From: RZYY01 sp036794825
GTDB lineage: Bacteria > Bacteroidota > Bacteroidia > Bacteroidales > 4484-276
DNA length: 64,000 nucleotides
Reading direction: 5' to 3'
Assembly (NCBI GenBank): GCA_036794825.1
Contig: DAIRGA010000003.1
Coordinates: 124,001 to 188,000, forward strand
Shown: positions 16,861-25,341 of the stretch, piece by piece
Numbering within the stretch: the stretch's first letter is position 1
Layout of the letters: the number at the start of each line of letters is the position of its first letter
Program-made: the position numbers and the translations under genes
Notes under the pieces: generated by a model
The model's database searches: none
What the model was told of the DNA's origin: nothing
The model's input: only the letters and a program-made list of their open reading frames with translations

Positions 16861-18114
16861 ATGGATCGCATCATCGAAAAGAAAAAATGGACTGTCAGGA
16901 AGCTGGTGGTGATCGGGTTGTCAGCAGGTTTTGTGTTGTTTGTGCTTTATATATTGATTTTCGGCAACCGGCAGAGCAGGCTGATCGTTGATCCTGGACA
17001 GATTTCAATCGTTGAGGTTAAGCTCGATCGTTTTCAGGAATTCATACCGGTGGATGCTGTGGTACACCCCAAAACCACTTTTTACATTGATGCCGTGCAG
17101 GGAGGCACTGTGGAACAGGTGTTTGTGAGCGATGGCGCCGACCTTGATTTTGGTGATACAATCCTGAAACTGCTCAATATTGACATGGAATTGCGCTATA
17201 TGGATCAGGAAACCAGGATGTATGACGCCATCAACAACCTGCAGAATTCCAAAGTGAACCTGGAGCGCAGCAAATATGCCCGACAGCTCGAAATTGCCAA
17301 TCTGCTTGCCCAGATTGACCGGGTTGAGATGGATTTTTCGAGGAAGAAAAAGCTCCACGACGATCAATTGGTTTCCGATGAAGAGTTTGAAAATGCAAAA
17401 CGAGATTACGATCTCACCCTGAAACAACTTGAAATTTCGCTTCAACTGCAGCGGCTTGATTCGGTTTCGATGGTAGAGCAGACCCGCCAGATCAACAACT
17501 CTATCACCAGGATGAAAAACAACCTGCAGCTGCTCAACCGCAACCTGGGCAACCTTTACATCAAAGCGCCGATTGCAGGCAAGCTCTCTTCATTTATAGT
17601 CGAAATCGGCGAAACCAAATCGCCCGGTCAGCGCCTTGGCCAGATTGACATTATGGGCGAAGGATTCAAGCTGCGAGCCAATATTGACGAGCGTTATATC
17701 TCCACTGTGACCATTGGGCAGGAGGCCGAGTTCGACTTTGCCGGCGCCACTTACCAGTTGCAAATCAATAAGATTTACACCAATGTAACCAGCGGTTCGT
17801 TTCAGGTTGATCTGGATTTCACCGGCGAACAGCCCTCCACGCTCAAACGCGGCCAGACGGTGCAAATGAGGCTGAAATTCAGCGGACCCAGTGAGGCTGT
17901 GGTAGTTCGCCGTGGCGGATTTTTCCAGGAGACCGGTGGCAACTGGATCTATCTCGTTGATCCATCGGGTGAGTTTGCCGAGAAACGCCCCATCCGACTC
18001 GGACGTCAGAATGTAAACTACTATGAAGTAATGGAAGGTCTTGAACCAGGCGACAAGGTCATAATATCTTCCTACAATGCTTTTGGCAAAAAGGAACGGC
18101 TTGTGTTCAGGTAA
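16861..18114 (+). CDS. HlyD-type periplasmic adaptor protein under probable sigma-54 control
   Basis: A 417-residue membrane-fusion protein. One membrane anchor lies at about 13-34 after a basic N-terminus (MDRIIEKKKWTVRK). A first lipoyl half (VQGGTVEQVFVSDGADLDFGD) is followed by a long coiled coil (about 118-235, ending in RMKNNLQLLNRN) and a second half (IKAPIAGKLSSFIVEIGETKSPGQ), then beta-barrel domains ending EGLEPGDKVIISSYNAFGKKE. In other Bacteroidetes such a gene often sits with MacB-like permeases; here the exporter operon is 4 kb away, beyond mnmD and the two-component genes. The two adaptors (8266 and 16861) could serve one system or two. The substrate is unknown. Confidence 0.9.
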   Translation: MDRIIEKKKWTVRKLVVIGLSAGFVLFVLYILIFGNRQSRLIVDPGQISIVEVKLDRFQEFIPVDAVVHPKTTFYIDAVQGGTVEQVFVSDGADLDFGDTILKLLNIDMELRYMDQETRMYDAINNLQNSKVNLERSKYARQLEIANLLAQIDRVEMDFSRKKKLHDDQLVSDEEFENAKRDYDLTLKQLEISLQLQRLDSVSMVEQTRQINNSITRMKNNLQLLNRNLGNLYIKAPIAGKLSSFIVEIGETKSPGQRLGQIDIMGEGFKLRANIDERYISTVTIGQEAEFDFAGATYQLQINKIYTNVTSGSFQVDLDFTGEQPSTLKRGQTVQMRLKFSGPSEAVVVRRGGFFQETGGNWIYLVDPSGEFAEKRPIRLGRQNVNYYEVMEGLEPGDKVIISSYNAFGKKERLVFR

Positions 18115-18202
18115 AAGTGGAAAGAACGATTCAAACCAGCCAGAGATATTGAATATTGCCATTCAGAAAACTGCCTCCCAAACCCGGCTGTTGAATTTTC
18201 CC

Positions 18203-18210
18203 TACTTTTG
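18203..18210 (+). promoter_or_regulatory. Putative -7 element (TACTTTTG) for the porin gene
   Basis: TACTTTTG matches TAnnTTTG and lies 15 nt before the ATG at 18226. A TTG start at 18208 would sit inside this element, another reason to prefer 18226. No clear -33 box. Confidence 0.35.
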
Positions 18211-18225
18211 GGCGTTGTTTTAAAA

Positions 18226-20151
18226 ATGCCGCTGCAGTTGAAAAAACTCAATCATTGTGTGTGGATTTTGATGGTGCTGATTACACACGGCGCCGTCAGG
18301 GGTCAGATTTACCGGCCGGAATTTTACCCGGAAGATTCCAGCGCTGCCGTGTATTTCCACAACCGGATGGATTTTGAAAGCCCCCTGCACCTCCAACCTG
18401 CAGACAGCGGCCTGATGGATTTTGAATCCTACAACTGGCTTGATCGAAAGATGCCATTCAACGCCTCCCTGGGAAATGCAGGGCTTGCTTACCGCAACCC
18501 CGATTTTTCGGTAGAAAGACCATTGGGATTTTATTATGGCATCAATACCTTCGACGCTTACATCTTCCAGCAGGAAGATCTGAAGTACTACCTCAACCAT
18601 AACCCATTTTCCGAACTTGGATATATCACCGGCGCCAGCAAAGAGCAATTGTTTCACGCCCGTCATCAGCAACGGGTATTCAAAAATCTGGCTCTCGGTT
18701 TTGATTTTGATCTTATCAACTCGCTAGGAACCTACCAAAGGCAAAAATCCAACAACCGGCGTTTTGCTTTTAAAACTCAATTTTTCACCGACAACCTCCG
18801 GTACGGTATCGCGGCGAATTACTCTCACAGCAAAATCGTCGTGCAGGAAAGCGGCGGTATTGCGTATGATTCGGTATATGAACTGAATCTGGAGCCCGAC
18901 CGGTCAATCATCGCCATTAAATTGTCCGCCGCAGAAACCCGTGTTCGCAGGGCGGCTATTGGCTTGCAGCAATATTTCCAGATGTCGGGCCGAAAAGAGG
19001 ATCGCTCCTCCGACTCAGCTTATATGCCTGATAGTCGCTTCCGGCTTCGGCTCGGGCGGCTCTCGCACAGCCTCACCTTCGAGCGCAATGCGCTCATCTA
19101 TTACGACCAAAATCCAAAATCCGGGTTCTACCCAAACATCTATCTTGACTCAGTAACTACCCGTGACTCGGTTTATATTCAAAACTTCGAAAATCGTTTT
19201 TCATGGTCCAACGCCGATTATATTGACCGGATTAAACCGCAGCCAATGGTGCTGCTTTTTGGTGTAAAGTACAGGGTTTCGAAAGTCAGCGATACTTTGT
19301 TCAGCTTTACTTATGCACACCTGATCCCTTATGGCGAAATCAGGTTCACCCCGCACCCGTTGCTGAATATCGAGGGAAATGCCGGGATAGTAATCTCCGA
19401 TGATGAGTACCAGGGCGATTTCGCCATAAATGGATTGGCGCAGCTGGTTATACTGCGAAGCCGGCCTTACAAAACCACTTTCAATTTTGCAATCGAAACC
19501 CAAAACGTTGCGCCGCCTTTCTTTTACAAGCACAATTTTTCCAACCACTTCAGATGGGAAAACGATTTCAATAAAACCTTTTCTAATATGTTTTCAGCTT
19601 ATATCACCCAGGATAAACTGAAACTTGGCGCCGACCTCACTGCCATTGACAACTACCTGTATATTGCTGCCGACACCCTCCCCGCAAGGTCAACCAGTTC
19701 AGTGGAAGTATTGAAAGCATACCTTGAAAAGGATTTCAAACTGGGGAAATTCGATCTGTCCGGAAAATTATTTTATCAAAAATCCTCAGCAGAAGAGGTT
19801 CTCCGCCTGCCTGAATTTCTTGCATACCTGTCCTTGACTTTCAATATGAAACTGATGAAAGGGGCGTTGAATACCCGCACGGGCTTTGATCTGCGCTACA
19901 ACACCCGTTATTACGCCGATGCATATATGCCGGCGCTTCACAGCTTTTACCTTCAGAATAATAAACAGATCGGTAACTTCGTATATGCCGACTTCTTCAT
20001 CAACTTTCAGGTCGCCCGAACACGGTTCTTCCTAAAAGCACAAAATATACTCTCAGTATTTGTCCGGGAATACGATTATTACGCTGTTCCTCATTATCCT
20101 TTACAGGATTTTGGATTAAAATTCGGGCTGGACTGGAGGTTTCATGACTGA
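18226..20151 (+). CDS. Outer-membrane beta-barrel protein, Porin_10-like
   Basis: From the ATG at 18226 this is 641 residues, with a signal peptide MPLQLKKLNHCVWILMVLITHGAVRGQ. A TTG six codons upstream is possible but gives a worse signal peptide. The protein resembles the putative porin (Porin_10) family of Bacteroidetes: an N-terminal segment with YNWLDRKMPFNASLGNAGLAY and NPFSELGYITGASKEQLF, then many alternating amphipathic strands, ending in strand-like FGLKFGLDWRFHD. It probably forms an outer-membrane channel or a lipid- or solute-handling barrel. It follows the adaptor gene by 111 nt and may be read from its sigma-54 promoter as well as from its own. Confidence 0.82.
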   Translation: MPLQLKKLNHCVWILMVLITHGAVRGQIYRPEFYPEDSSAAVYFHNRMDFESPLHLQPADSGLMDFESYNWLDRKMPFNASLGNAGLAYRNPDFSVERPLGFYYGINTFDAYIFQQEDLKYYLNHNPFSELGYITGASKEQLFHARHQQRVFKNLALGFDFDLINSLGTYQRQKSNNRRFAFKTQFFTDNLRYGIAANYSHSKIVVQESGGIAYDSVYELNLEPDRSIIAIKLSAAETRVRRAAIGLQQYFQMSGRKEDRSSDSAYMPDSRFRLRLGRLSHSLTFERNALIYYDQNPKSGFYPNIYLDSVTTRDSVYIQNFENRFSWSNADYIDRIKPQPMVLLFGVKYRVSKVSDTLFSFTYAHLIPYGEIRFTPHPLLNIEGNAGIVISDDEYQGDFAINGLAQLVILRSRPYKTTFNFAIETQNVAPPFFYKHNFSNHFRWENDFNKTFSNMFSAYITQDKLKLGADLTAIDNYLYIAADTLPARSTSSVEVLKAYLEKDFKLGKFDLSGKLFYQKSSAEEVLRLPEFLAYLSLTFNMKLMKGALNTRTGFDLRYNTRYYADAYMPALHSFYLQNNKQIGNFVYADFFINFQVARTRFFLKAQNILSVFVREYDYYAVPHYPLQDFGLKFGLDWRFHD

Positions 20152-20236
20152 TGCAGAAGGCAGTTGGGCGTTAGACTTTGGAAAGTTCGTTTAGATAAAA
20201 TGATTGCGTAACAGGAAAAATTGGGTCACCAGCACC

Positions 20237-21838
20237 CTAATTTTGGATCACGATCTTCTTTTCCAATGATTTTGAACCAACAGTAAGGATGCAGGTATAA
20301 GCTCCGGATTGTAAGTCTGAATCCCATACCAGGGTTTGCTTACCTGCTTTGAGGTAACCCTGGTCAAATGTTTTTATAACCTGTCCGTTGATATTGAAAA
20401 TGGAAAGCGTGACTTTTTCATCCTGCAGAAGATAAAACGGAAAATGAACGACATCGGATGCCGGGTTGGGATAAGGCTGATAAAAAACGGCGTCAGCAAA
20501 GGGACTCTGCTCATTTACGCTTACCGGCCATTGGTGCTCATAAGCGCCTATATCAATAATATTTCCTGAGATGCGTAAATTTCCTGCAAGATCAACGGGA
20601 GGAATCAAAAGGCCTGTGGTATCAGGCATTCCAGCATTGATGCAAGGCGAAATTTCGGTCAGCCGGTAATCGTGCTGCGAGATATTTTCGAACATTGGGT
20701 CGGTGTCAATATTATTGATATACTCTCCGATATATGCGCCCCCACTGCCTGCACCGGCAAATCCTTCACGTCCTCCCTGTATGTCGCAATGATAAAAACT
20801 CGCCTGTGCAAAGCTGTCCCAGAGATAAACCTGCGTTCCGACAGCCGCCTGGTTTCCCCAGATAATCGTGTTATACACCAGCGGATTAATGGAGTCCTTG
20901 CAGTAAAATCCACCTCCATAAGAATAGCATGTATTGTGGACAATCGTGTTATTCACCCACACCGGGCTCGCATTGTTGTTGGAAACCCCGCCGCCAAAGT
21001 AAAGTCCAATATTTCCATAAACCAGGTTGTTGCTGATAACATGCCTTATGACCGGAACATGCAGCACTCCCATTGCCCCTCCAATCGCACTTTGATTGGC
21101 AGTAAAGGTATTGTAAAATACCGGACAATCGGTGAATCTGACTGCCAAAGCACCCCCAATGCCTGTAGATGAGTTGTTAACGAACAGATTGTGCATGATT
21201 ACTGGTTCACCATAATCCGTGCAGACTGCGCCGCCGTACCCCCATAACTGGACACTACCACCGGCTGAATTGTCGGAGAAATGATTGTTCAGTAACAAAA
21301 TATCCGCATTTTCCAGATAAACGGCGCCCCCCTTGTCTTTGCATTTATTGTTGAAAAACTGGCAGTTGCTGATTTCAACTTTCGAGAAATCCCTGACGCA
21401 AATTGCACCGCCATAATTAGCCAGAGAATCTTCGCTAACAGCTTTGCCATATTCAAAATGACAATATTTGAAAACCGACGAATCTACGGATGTCGAAGTA
21501 ACATGGTACCGGATGCCATACCAGCCTCCGCCGGGAATGGTATCGTTGTGAAAACCGGTAGTGTCAGACCGGGTGAAACGGATCATCTGTTCGGGATACC
21601 CGATGGCCAGCAACCGCCCCTTCACGCTGAAAGCAAAATCACCCTGAAATATAACTTTAACACCGGGATTAATAACCAGCGACTCAGCCTCCCTGATGGT
21701 GATGTTACCGATAACTTTCACAGTATCAACGTTCCATAAACCTGAAACGTCACCTGAAACTTCAACACTGGTACTGAAGGCCGGCATACTGCAATACATC
21801 AGAACCAGGAGAGTAACCGAAATGAGAAACTGTTTCAT
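20237..21838 (-). CDS. Secreted right-handed beta-helix protein with T9SS sorting domain
   Basis: A 533-residue secreted protein. After a signal peptide (MKQFLISVTLLVLMYCSMPAFS) comes a parallel beta-helix (about 40-430) with repeats of the form GGAIC...NCQFFNNKCKDKGGAVYLEN, NNHFSDNSAGG and GGGFYC, as in choice-of-anchor/Pbeta-helix proteins. The tail from about 450 (YQPYPNPASDVVHFPF...VTLSIFNINGQVIKTF...GAYTCILTVGSKSLEKKIVIQN) is a type A T9SS C-terminal domain, so it should be secreted and anchored on the cell surface. No polysaccharide-lyase active site was recognised. Convergent with the porin gene. Confidence 0.88.
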   Translation of the reverse strand: MKQFLISVTLLVLMYCSMPAFSTSVEVSGDVSGLWNVDTVKVIGNITIREAESLVINPGVKVIFQGDFAFSVKGRLLAIGYPEQMIRFTRSDTTGFHNDTIPGGGWYGIRYHVTSTSVDSSVFKYCHFEYGKAVSEDSLANYGGAICVRDFSKVEISNCQFFNNKCKDKGGAVYLENADILLLNNHFSDNSAGGSVQLWGYGGAVCTDYGEPVIMHNLFVNNSSTGIGGALAVRFTDCPVFYNTFTANQSAIGGAMGVLHVPVIRHVISNNLVYGNIGLYFGGGVSNNNASPVWVNNTIVHNTCYSYGGGFYCKDSINPLVYNTIIWGNQAAVGTQVYLWDSFAQASFYHCDIQGGREGFAGAGSGGAYIGEYINNIDTDPMFENISQHDYRLTEISPCINAGMPDTTGLLIPPVDLAGNLRISGNIIDIGAYEHQWPVSVNEQSPFADAVFYQPYPNPASDVVHFPFYLLQDEKVTLSIFNINGQVIKTFDQGYLKAGKQTLVWDSDLQSGAYTCILTVGSKSLEKKIVIQN

Positions 21839-21880
21839 AAACCAAAAATTTAGTCAGTTAGTAAATGAGTTAATTCCTGA

Positions 21881-21888
21881 CAAAAGTA
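21881..21888 (-). promoter_or_regulatory. Putative -7 element (TACTTTTG) for the beta-helix protein gene
   Basis: Minus-strand TACTTTTG (21888-21881), 42 nt before the ATG at 21838. A convincing -33 TTTG at the right spacing is not seen. Confidence 0.35.
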
Positions 21889-21970
21889 GCCGAAAAAATA
21901 AGGCAAATGAGCAATTGGCTGGAAAAAAGCGTAAGGAGCAATGTGATTGTCTGGCGAGCCTTTATGGGTT

Positions 21971-22723
21971 TTACGATCCCGTATTCATTCGCCTTTTCAA
22001 TTTCGTCCACGAATCGGTTGACAGAAAGCTCTCTTCCATATACGAAATCATCACCTCAAACCTGTTCATCGGAACGGCAAAACTGAGGACATTTTCATTT
22101 ACGAAAGGCCGTGCAGAAACATCAAACATTCCCAGAATCGCTTTGGGTTTTTCCTTTCGGCTCTCGGCGAGCGGATACTGCACAATGGAGGCACACCCCG
22201 ATCCAAATGGCGCAATGGTGCCATTCAGTTCTTCGCCATCGTACCCGGCCAGGGTACAAAGACCGGACAAAACATCGGGTTTGGCAAAGAAAATAACCAC
22301 TTCAGGTTCATCCTCTTCCAGTATCATATCCCAACGTTTGAATACAATTTTTTTCCCTTTTGCCGGAATCCAAGAGGCATTTTCCAGAAACCGCTCAACG
22401 AGTTCCGGGGATCGCAAATACTTTTCTCCATCGGTCTCAGCATTTCCGCATGATAGAAAAAACTCGAAGCCTGGTCTGAGTTTGTTGGTAAACCCGAGGT
22501 ATCTTTTGCCCCCGCCGCAGGAAATTGCATTGACATCAAACGCCAGCGACATGCCCTTCCTAACCTTAGCCAGTTCGCCGATAAAACAATGGCGTTTTTC
22601 GGATGTCACGGCAGTTTCGGCACTATTTTCCACATCTGTGTAATAGAAAACAACAGGTAGTTCGGTGTTGCCAAAAAATTTCTCCCAAAGCGCAATGAAT
22701 CTTTCTTTCAGTTTGATGTTCAT
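21971..22723 (-). CDS. DUF169 family protein
   Basis: A 250-residue cytoplasmic protein of the DUF169 family. Recognisable features are the start with an elongated helix (LKERFIALWEKFFG) and LPVVFYYTD, the Cys/Gly stretch AISCGGGKRYLGF at about 67-79, AKPDVLSGL, and GSGCASIVQYPLAE near 174. The conserved cysteines suggest metal or cofactor binding, but the family has no established function that I can name. The end ESFLSTDSWTKLKRRM is usual. It has its own promoter (22766-22773). It is separated from its right-hand neighbours by 258 nt without a credible gene. Confidence 0.85.
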   Translation of the reverse strand: MNIKLKERFIALWEKFFGNTELPVVFYYTDVENSAETAVTSEKRHCFIGELAKVRKGMSLAFDVNAISCGGGKRYLGFTNKLRPGFEFFLSCGNAETDGEKYLRSPELVERFLENASWIPAKGKKIVFKRWDMILEEDEPEVVIFFAKPDVLSGLCTLAGYDGEELNGTIAPFGSGCASIVQYPLAESRKEKPKAILGMFDVSARPFVNENVLSFAVPMNRFEVMISYMEESFLSTDSWTKLKRRMNTGS

Positions 22724-22765
22724 AATTCAAAAATGTAAAGTGGCCTTCTAATTCCGGTGACGCTG

Positions 22766-22773
22766 CAAATTTA
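22766..22773 (-). promoter_or_regulatory. Putative -7 element (TAAATTTG) for the DUF169 gene
   Basis: Minus-strand TAAATTTG (22773-22766) matches TAnnTTTG, 42 nt before the ATG at 22723. The -33 box is unclear. Confidence 0.4.
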
Positions 22774-22981
22774 TCAAAATATGACTGCTCAAGACTTTCA
22801 TCTCTTCATACCATTTGCTACTCCAGGTAGTGATTTCATTGCACAGGCAGCGTTTCGGGTGGAAGTCCTTGTTAAAGAAAAGACGTTCCCGATTCATGAT
22901 GGTTCATGCATGTTGTCTGAGAATTCAAATTCCGGTTGGCACCGCTGCTAAAAGCGAAGTTTATTGACCTGCTCAGGGTTT

Positions 22982-23569
22982 TTATTTGTATTTATCGTTC
23001 AATCCCAAACCATCGAGAATCATTGGTTTGATCTTCTCCATCCGTTTGATCCTTGTAGCTTCCTGTTTGGCTTCGTTGAGATAGAGAATGTATTCCTTCT
23101 GTTTACCAGGTGTGATACGGTAAAAAGCTGTCTGAAGATTCACATCAGCAGCCAGTGCGTCTGCCAAAATCTGCGGAAGCGCAACCGGTTTAAGCTTTTC
23201 GGGTTTAATTCTCAACCCTTTTTTCTCTACGTCTATGGCTTCAGATATGTATTCCAGAATTTTCTCTTCGTCCACCTCTTCAATTGAAGTAAACCGCCAC
23301 TGCCTAAGGGATTTGGTAACGCCTTCCTGGGCGCTGACGAGGACTTTGTACTTATCGGTCAGGAAAACTCCGTTGTAAAACCAAAGCACAAAAAAATGTT
23401 TAAAACCACCGTAACTCAATACATTCTTTCCATTGTAAGTAAATACTTCCGTGCCCCATTTCATGGTTTTTTCCAGTGGGGCCTTTATTACAATTGATGC
23501 CAGCAACGCAATTTCTTCACGCCATTTGTCAGCGTGTTGCACTGGCGGTTTTTCGTTTTTACTTTCCAT
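22982..23569 (-). CDS. YdeI/DUF1801 family protein
   Basis: A 195-residue protein combining a DUF1801-like part (about 15-115, EIALLASIVIKAPLEKTMKWGTEVFTY...FKHFFVLWF) and a C-terminal YdeI/OmdA-like helical segment (LPQILADALAADVNLQTAFYRITPGKQKEYILYL...EATRIKRMEKI). The second segment is the classical signature of the YdeI/OmpD-associated family. The biochemical role is not established. Its ATG (23567-23569) lies inside the end of the upstream DUF1801 gene (11-nt overlap), so the two are translated from one message and may work together. Confidence 0.87.
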   Translation of the reverse strand: MESKNEKPPVQHADKWREEIALLASIVIKAPLEKTMKWGTEVFTYNGKNVLSYGGFKHFFVLWFYNGVFLTDKYKVLVSAQEGVTKSLRQWRFTSIEEVDEEKILEYISEAIDVEKKGLRIKPEKLKPVALPQILADALAADVNLQTAFYRITPGKQKEYILYLNEAKQEATRIKRMEKIKPMILDGLGLNDKYK

Positions 23570-23984
23570 ACTTGCTGTTTAAAAATTCGATGGAAGCTTT
23601 CATCAGGTTTTTCAGCGCATCCTGGTTAATGTCGGAGAGTTTTTTGACATAAATGCAGGCTTTTCCCTTTTTAAACTTCCCGAGGTCTCGAAGCAGGTGC
23701 TCGTGCTCGGGCAGGCCGGTGAATACATAAAGCGAAATAGCGGCTTTTCGCGGCGAAAAACCCACCAGCGGCCAATCGCCTTCCTGCCGGCTGCGCTCCG
23801 ACTTGTAGTGGTATTTCCCAAAACCGATAATTGAGGGTCCCCACATTTTTGGCTCATACCCAGTGAATTCTCTCATCAATTTGAGAAGTTCCAGGCTGTC
23901 GCTGCGTTTCTGTTCGGTATCAGCAAACGAGTTGATAAATTCAATCACATCAGCATCGGTTTGTTTTGTTTTGATTTCTGCCAT
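23559..23984 (-). CDS. DUF1801 family protein
   Basis: From the ATG at 23984 this is 141 residues, starting MAEIKTKQTDADVIEFINS, which is the usual start of this family. The frame is open upstream to 24110, but those 42 residues are unlike the family and are left out. The core has WGPSIIGFGKYHY, GFSPRKAAISLYVFTG and KGKACIYVKKLSDIN, all typical of DUF1801 (YdhG-like) proteins, whose fold is related to frataxin-like or iron-binding proteins; function is unproven. It overlaps the next gene by 11 nt and forms an operon with it. Confidence 0.88.
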   Translation of the reverse strand: MAEIKTKQTDADVIEFINSFADTEQKRSDSLELLKLMREFTGYEPKMWGPSIIGFGKYHYKSERSRQEGDWPLVGFSPRKAAISLYVFTGLPEHEHLLRDLGKFKKGKACIYVKKLSDINQDALKNLMKASIEFLNSKYGK

Positions 23985-24177
23985 AAGTATTTTATTTTGC
24001 TGTGGAATCTTATAAAGGCGCAAACATATAGAAAAATCAGGATTAAGTTGTCGCTTAAACCAACAGAATAATTTTTGCCAAAAGACGATCTCCCCAGGAT
24101 CATTTTTCATGGCAATAAAGGTTCAGCATGAAAAAATGTCAAAGCCTTCACAGTTCAATGAAACCAGGGGTTGTAAA

Positions 24178-24214
24178 AAGAAAAAAGCCGGGATCGCAGT
24201 TGCGACCGCCGGCT
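24178..24214 (-). terminator. Rho-independent terminator after the TPR gene
   Basis: On the minus strand AGCCGG...CCGGCT with an inner TCGCA/TGCGA stem (24214-24186) is followed by TTTTTTC. It starts 23 nt after the stop of the gene at 24237. Confidence 0.8.
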
Positions 24215-24236
24215 ATCATGGCTGGGTTTAGATTGA

Positions 24237-24758
24237 TCAAAAGGTCAAGTATGAAAAGAAACGTCTGAAAGTTCCAATTTTACTGGTCATCCTTTTGATA
24301 TCTTTGTTGAAGACATCCATCATTTCGTTGTCGGTGGTGACTGAGATGGCTTTTTCGATCAATCTGATGGCAGCTTTCAATTCGCCGTTCATCTCCATAG
24401 CGTAAGCCATCACCCTGAAAAAGTTGGCTTTGTTGACGCCTTTTACATTCAAGCCTTTTTCAGCCACTTCGAACACTTTTGCAAAGTCGCCCATTTCGTA
24501 GGCAACCCAGCAGCAGTTGTGGTATCCACCTGGGTACTCCGGGCTAAACTTTACTGCGAGATCCAAGTGCATTGCAGCTTTTTCGAAGTCGCCCAATTTG
24601 GTCCAGTAAATCCAGCCAATGTGGTTGTGAGCCCTTCCAAAATCAGGCTCGTCTTCGATGATCCTGATCAAAATGGCTTTTGCATCAGCAATTTCGCCTC
24701 TTGTGATCATCTCATCGGCCAACATGAATCTGGCCTCTACATCAATGTACCTTTCCAT
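24237..24758 (-). CDS. Tetratricopeptide-repeat protein
   Basis: A 173-residue protein made of about four TPR units: DAKAILIRIIEDEPDFGRAH, FEKAAMHLDLAVKFSPEYPG, FAKVFEVAEKGLNVKGVNKA and LKAAIRLIEKAISVTTDNEM, with the usual A/G/Y positions. There is no signal peptide or membrane segment, so it should be cytoplasmic and act through protein contacts; partners are unknown. The Phe-rich end (GTFRRFFSYLTF) is unusual for a soluble TPR protein. It is a single-gene unit with its own terminator at 24178-24214. Confidence 0.85.
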   Translation of the reverse strand: MERYIDVEARFMLADEMITRGEIADAKAILIRIIEDEPDFGRAHNHIGWIYWTKLGDFEKAAMHLDLAVKFSPEYPGGYHNCCWVAYEMGDFAKVFEVAEKGLNVKGVNKANFFRVMAYAMEMNGELKAAIRLIEKAISVTTDNEMMDVFNKDIKRMTSKIGTFRRFFSYLTF

Positions 24759-24927
24759 AGTGCATTAATTTAGGTTGCCCCGGCGGTAGTCTTTTCCGTT
24801 GAGAAAAGGACATAGTTATATCAGGCGGATATACGACTACCATGAGGCGTTAATAATCGTCGCGTATATCAGCAAAATCTTAATTCAGGGTTGCGAGTGA
24901 AGACTGGGGAGCTTGGTGAAGATTCAC

Positions 24928-24959
24928 AAAAAAACCCGGTCTCATCATGTGGCCGGGTT
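24928..24959 (-). terminator. Rho-independent terminator of the small transcription unit
   Basis: On the minus strand AACCCGG (24959-24953), a 13-nt loop, CCGGGTT (24939-24933) and a run of T down to 24928. The plus-strand side lacks a T tract, so it acts on minus-strand transcripts. It lies about 170 nt downstream of the promoter at 25108-25137. Confidence 0.75.
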
Positions 24960-24982
24960 CTTCATATCTTATTGATAATAAA

Positions 24983-25084
24983 TCAATAGGAGAGAAAAAG
25001 TCCGGACACACACTTCCCGTAATCCAACTCAGGACTATGGCTTGCCGTAATGTTACTTATCTTATTAAATTTCTGTTTCAGCAT
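24983..25084 (-). CDS. Possible 33-residue protein, or small RNA
   Basis: A short frame from ATG (25084) to TGA (24983), start MLKQKFNKISNITAS and end SGLFLSY, sits between a good promoter and a good terminator on the same strand. The transcript would be about 170 nt. The region also contains the self-complementary GTCCGGAC and a small hairpin (ATTGAT/ATCAAT, 24971-24987) across the stop codon, so it may equally be a noncoding RNA. No homologue is known to me. The rest of the 583-nt gap (24759-25341) holds only a C-rich stretch near 25290-25345. Confidence 0.35.
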   Translation of the reverse strand: MLKQKFNKISNITASHSPELDYGKCVSGLFLSY

Positions 25085-25107
25085 CTTTTTCAGTGTTAAA
25101 TCCGCTG

Positions 25108-25137
25108 CAAAAATAATACTTTTAATTAATTACCAAA
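25108..25137 (-). promoter_or_regulatory. Bacteroidetes-type promoter of the small transcription unit
   Basis: On the minus strand TTTG (25137-25134), an 18-nt spacer and TATTTTTG (25115-25108) closely match the consensus. It points away from tex and lies 205 nt beyond the tex stop codon, so it defines an independent unit. Confidence 0.6.
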
Positions 25138-25341
25138 TTTTTTTTTGCCAAATATGAAAAAAAATTCTCAGGCAACCTATTAGCGCCAAAAACCAATGGC
25201 GATGCCTATTCAGGATTCACTGTTAGATGATTGATATTCTGTATATTACAACATCAACCTCGCATTCCATCTGGCACAATTCACCAATACCCCAATAACC
25301 CAACACCCATGAACCCAACACCTCAATACCCCAATTTCTCC

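Noticed and set aside
22757..22951. Possible 64-residue gene in the gap 22724-22981
   Set aside because: No promoter or ribosome-binding context and no recognisable features; it also overlaps the -7 box of the DUF169 gene on the other strand.
24993..25015. Plus-strand similarity to the conserved AAAGTCCGG block of RNase P RNA
   Set aside because: Only this short block fits; the other conserved regions of rnpB are absent within the gap, and the promoter and terminator lie on the opposite strand.
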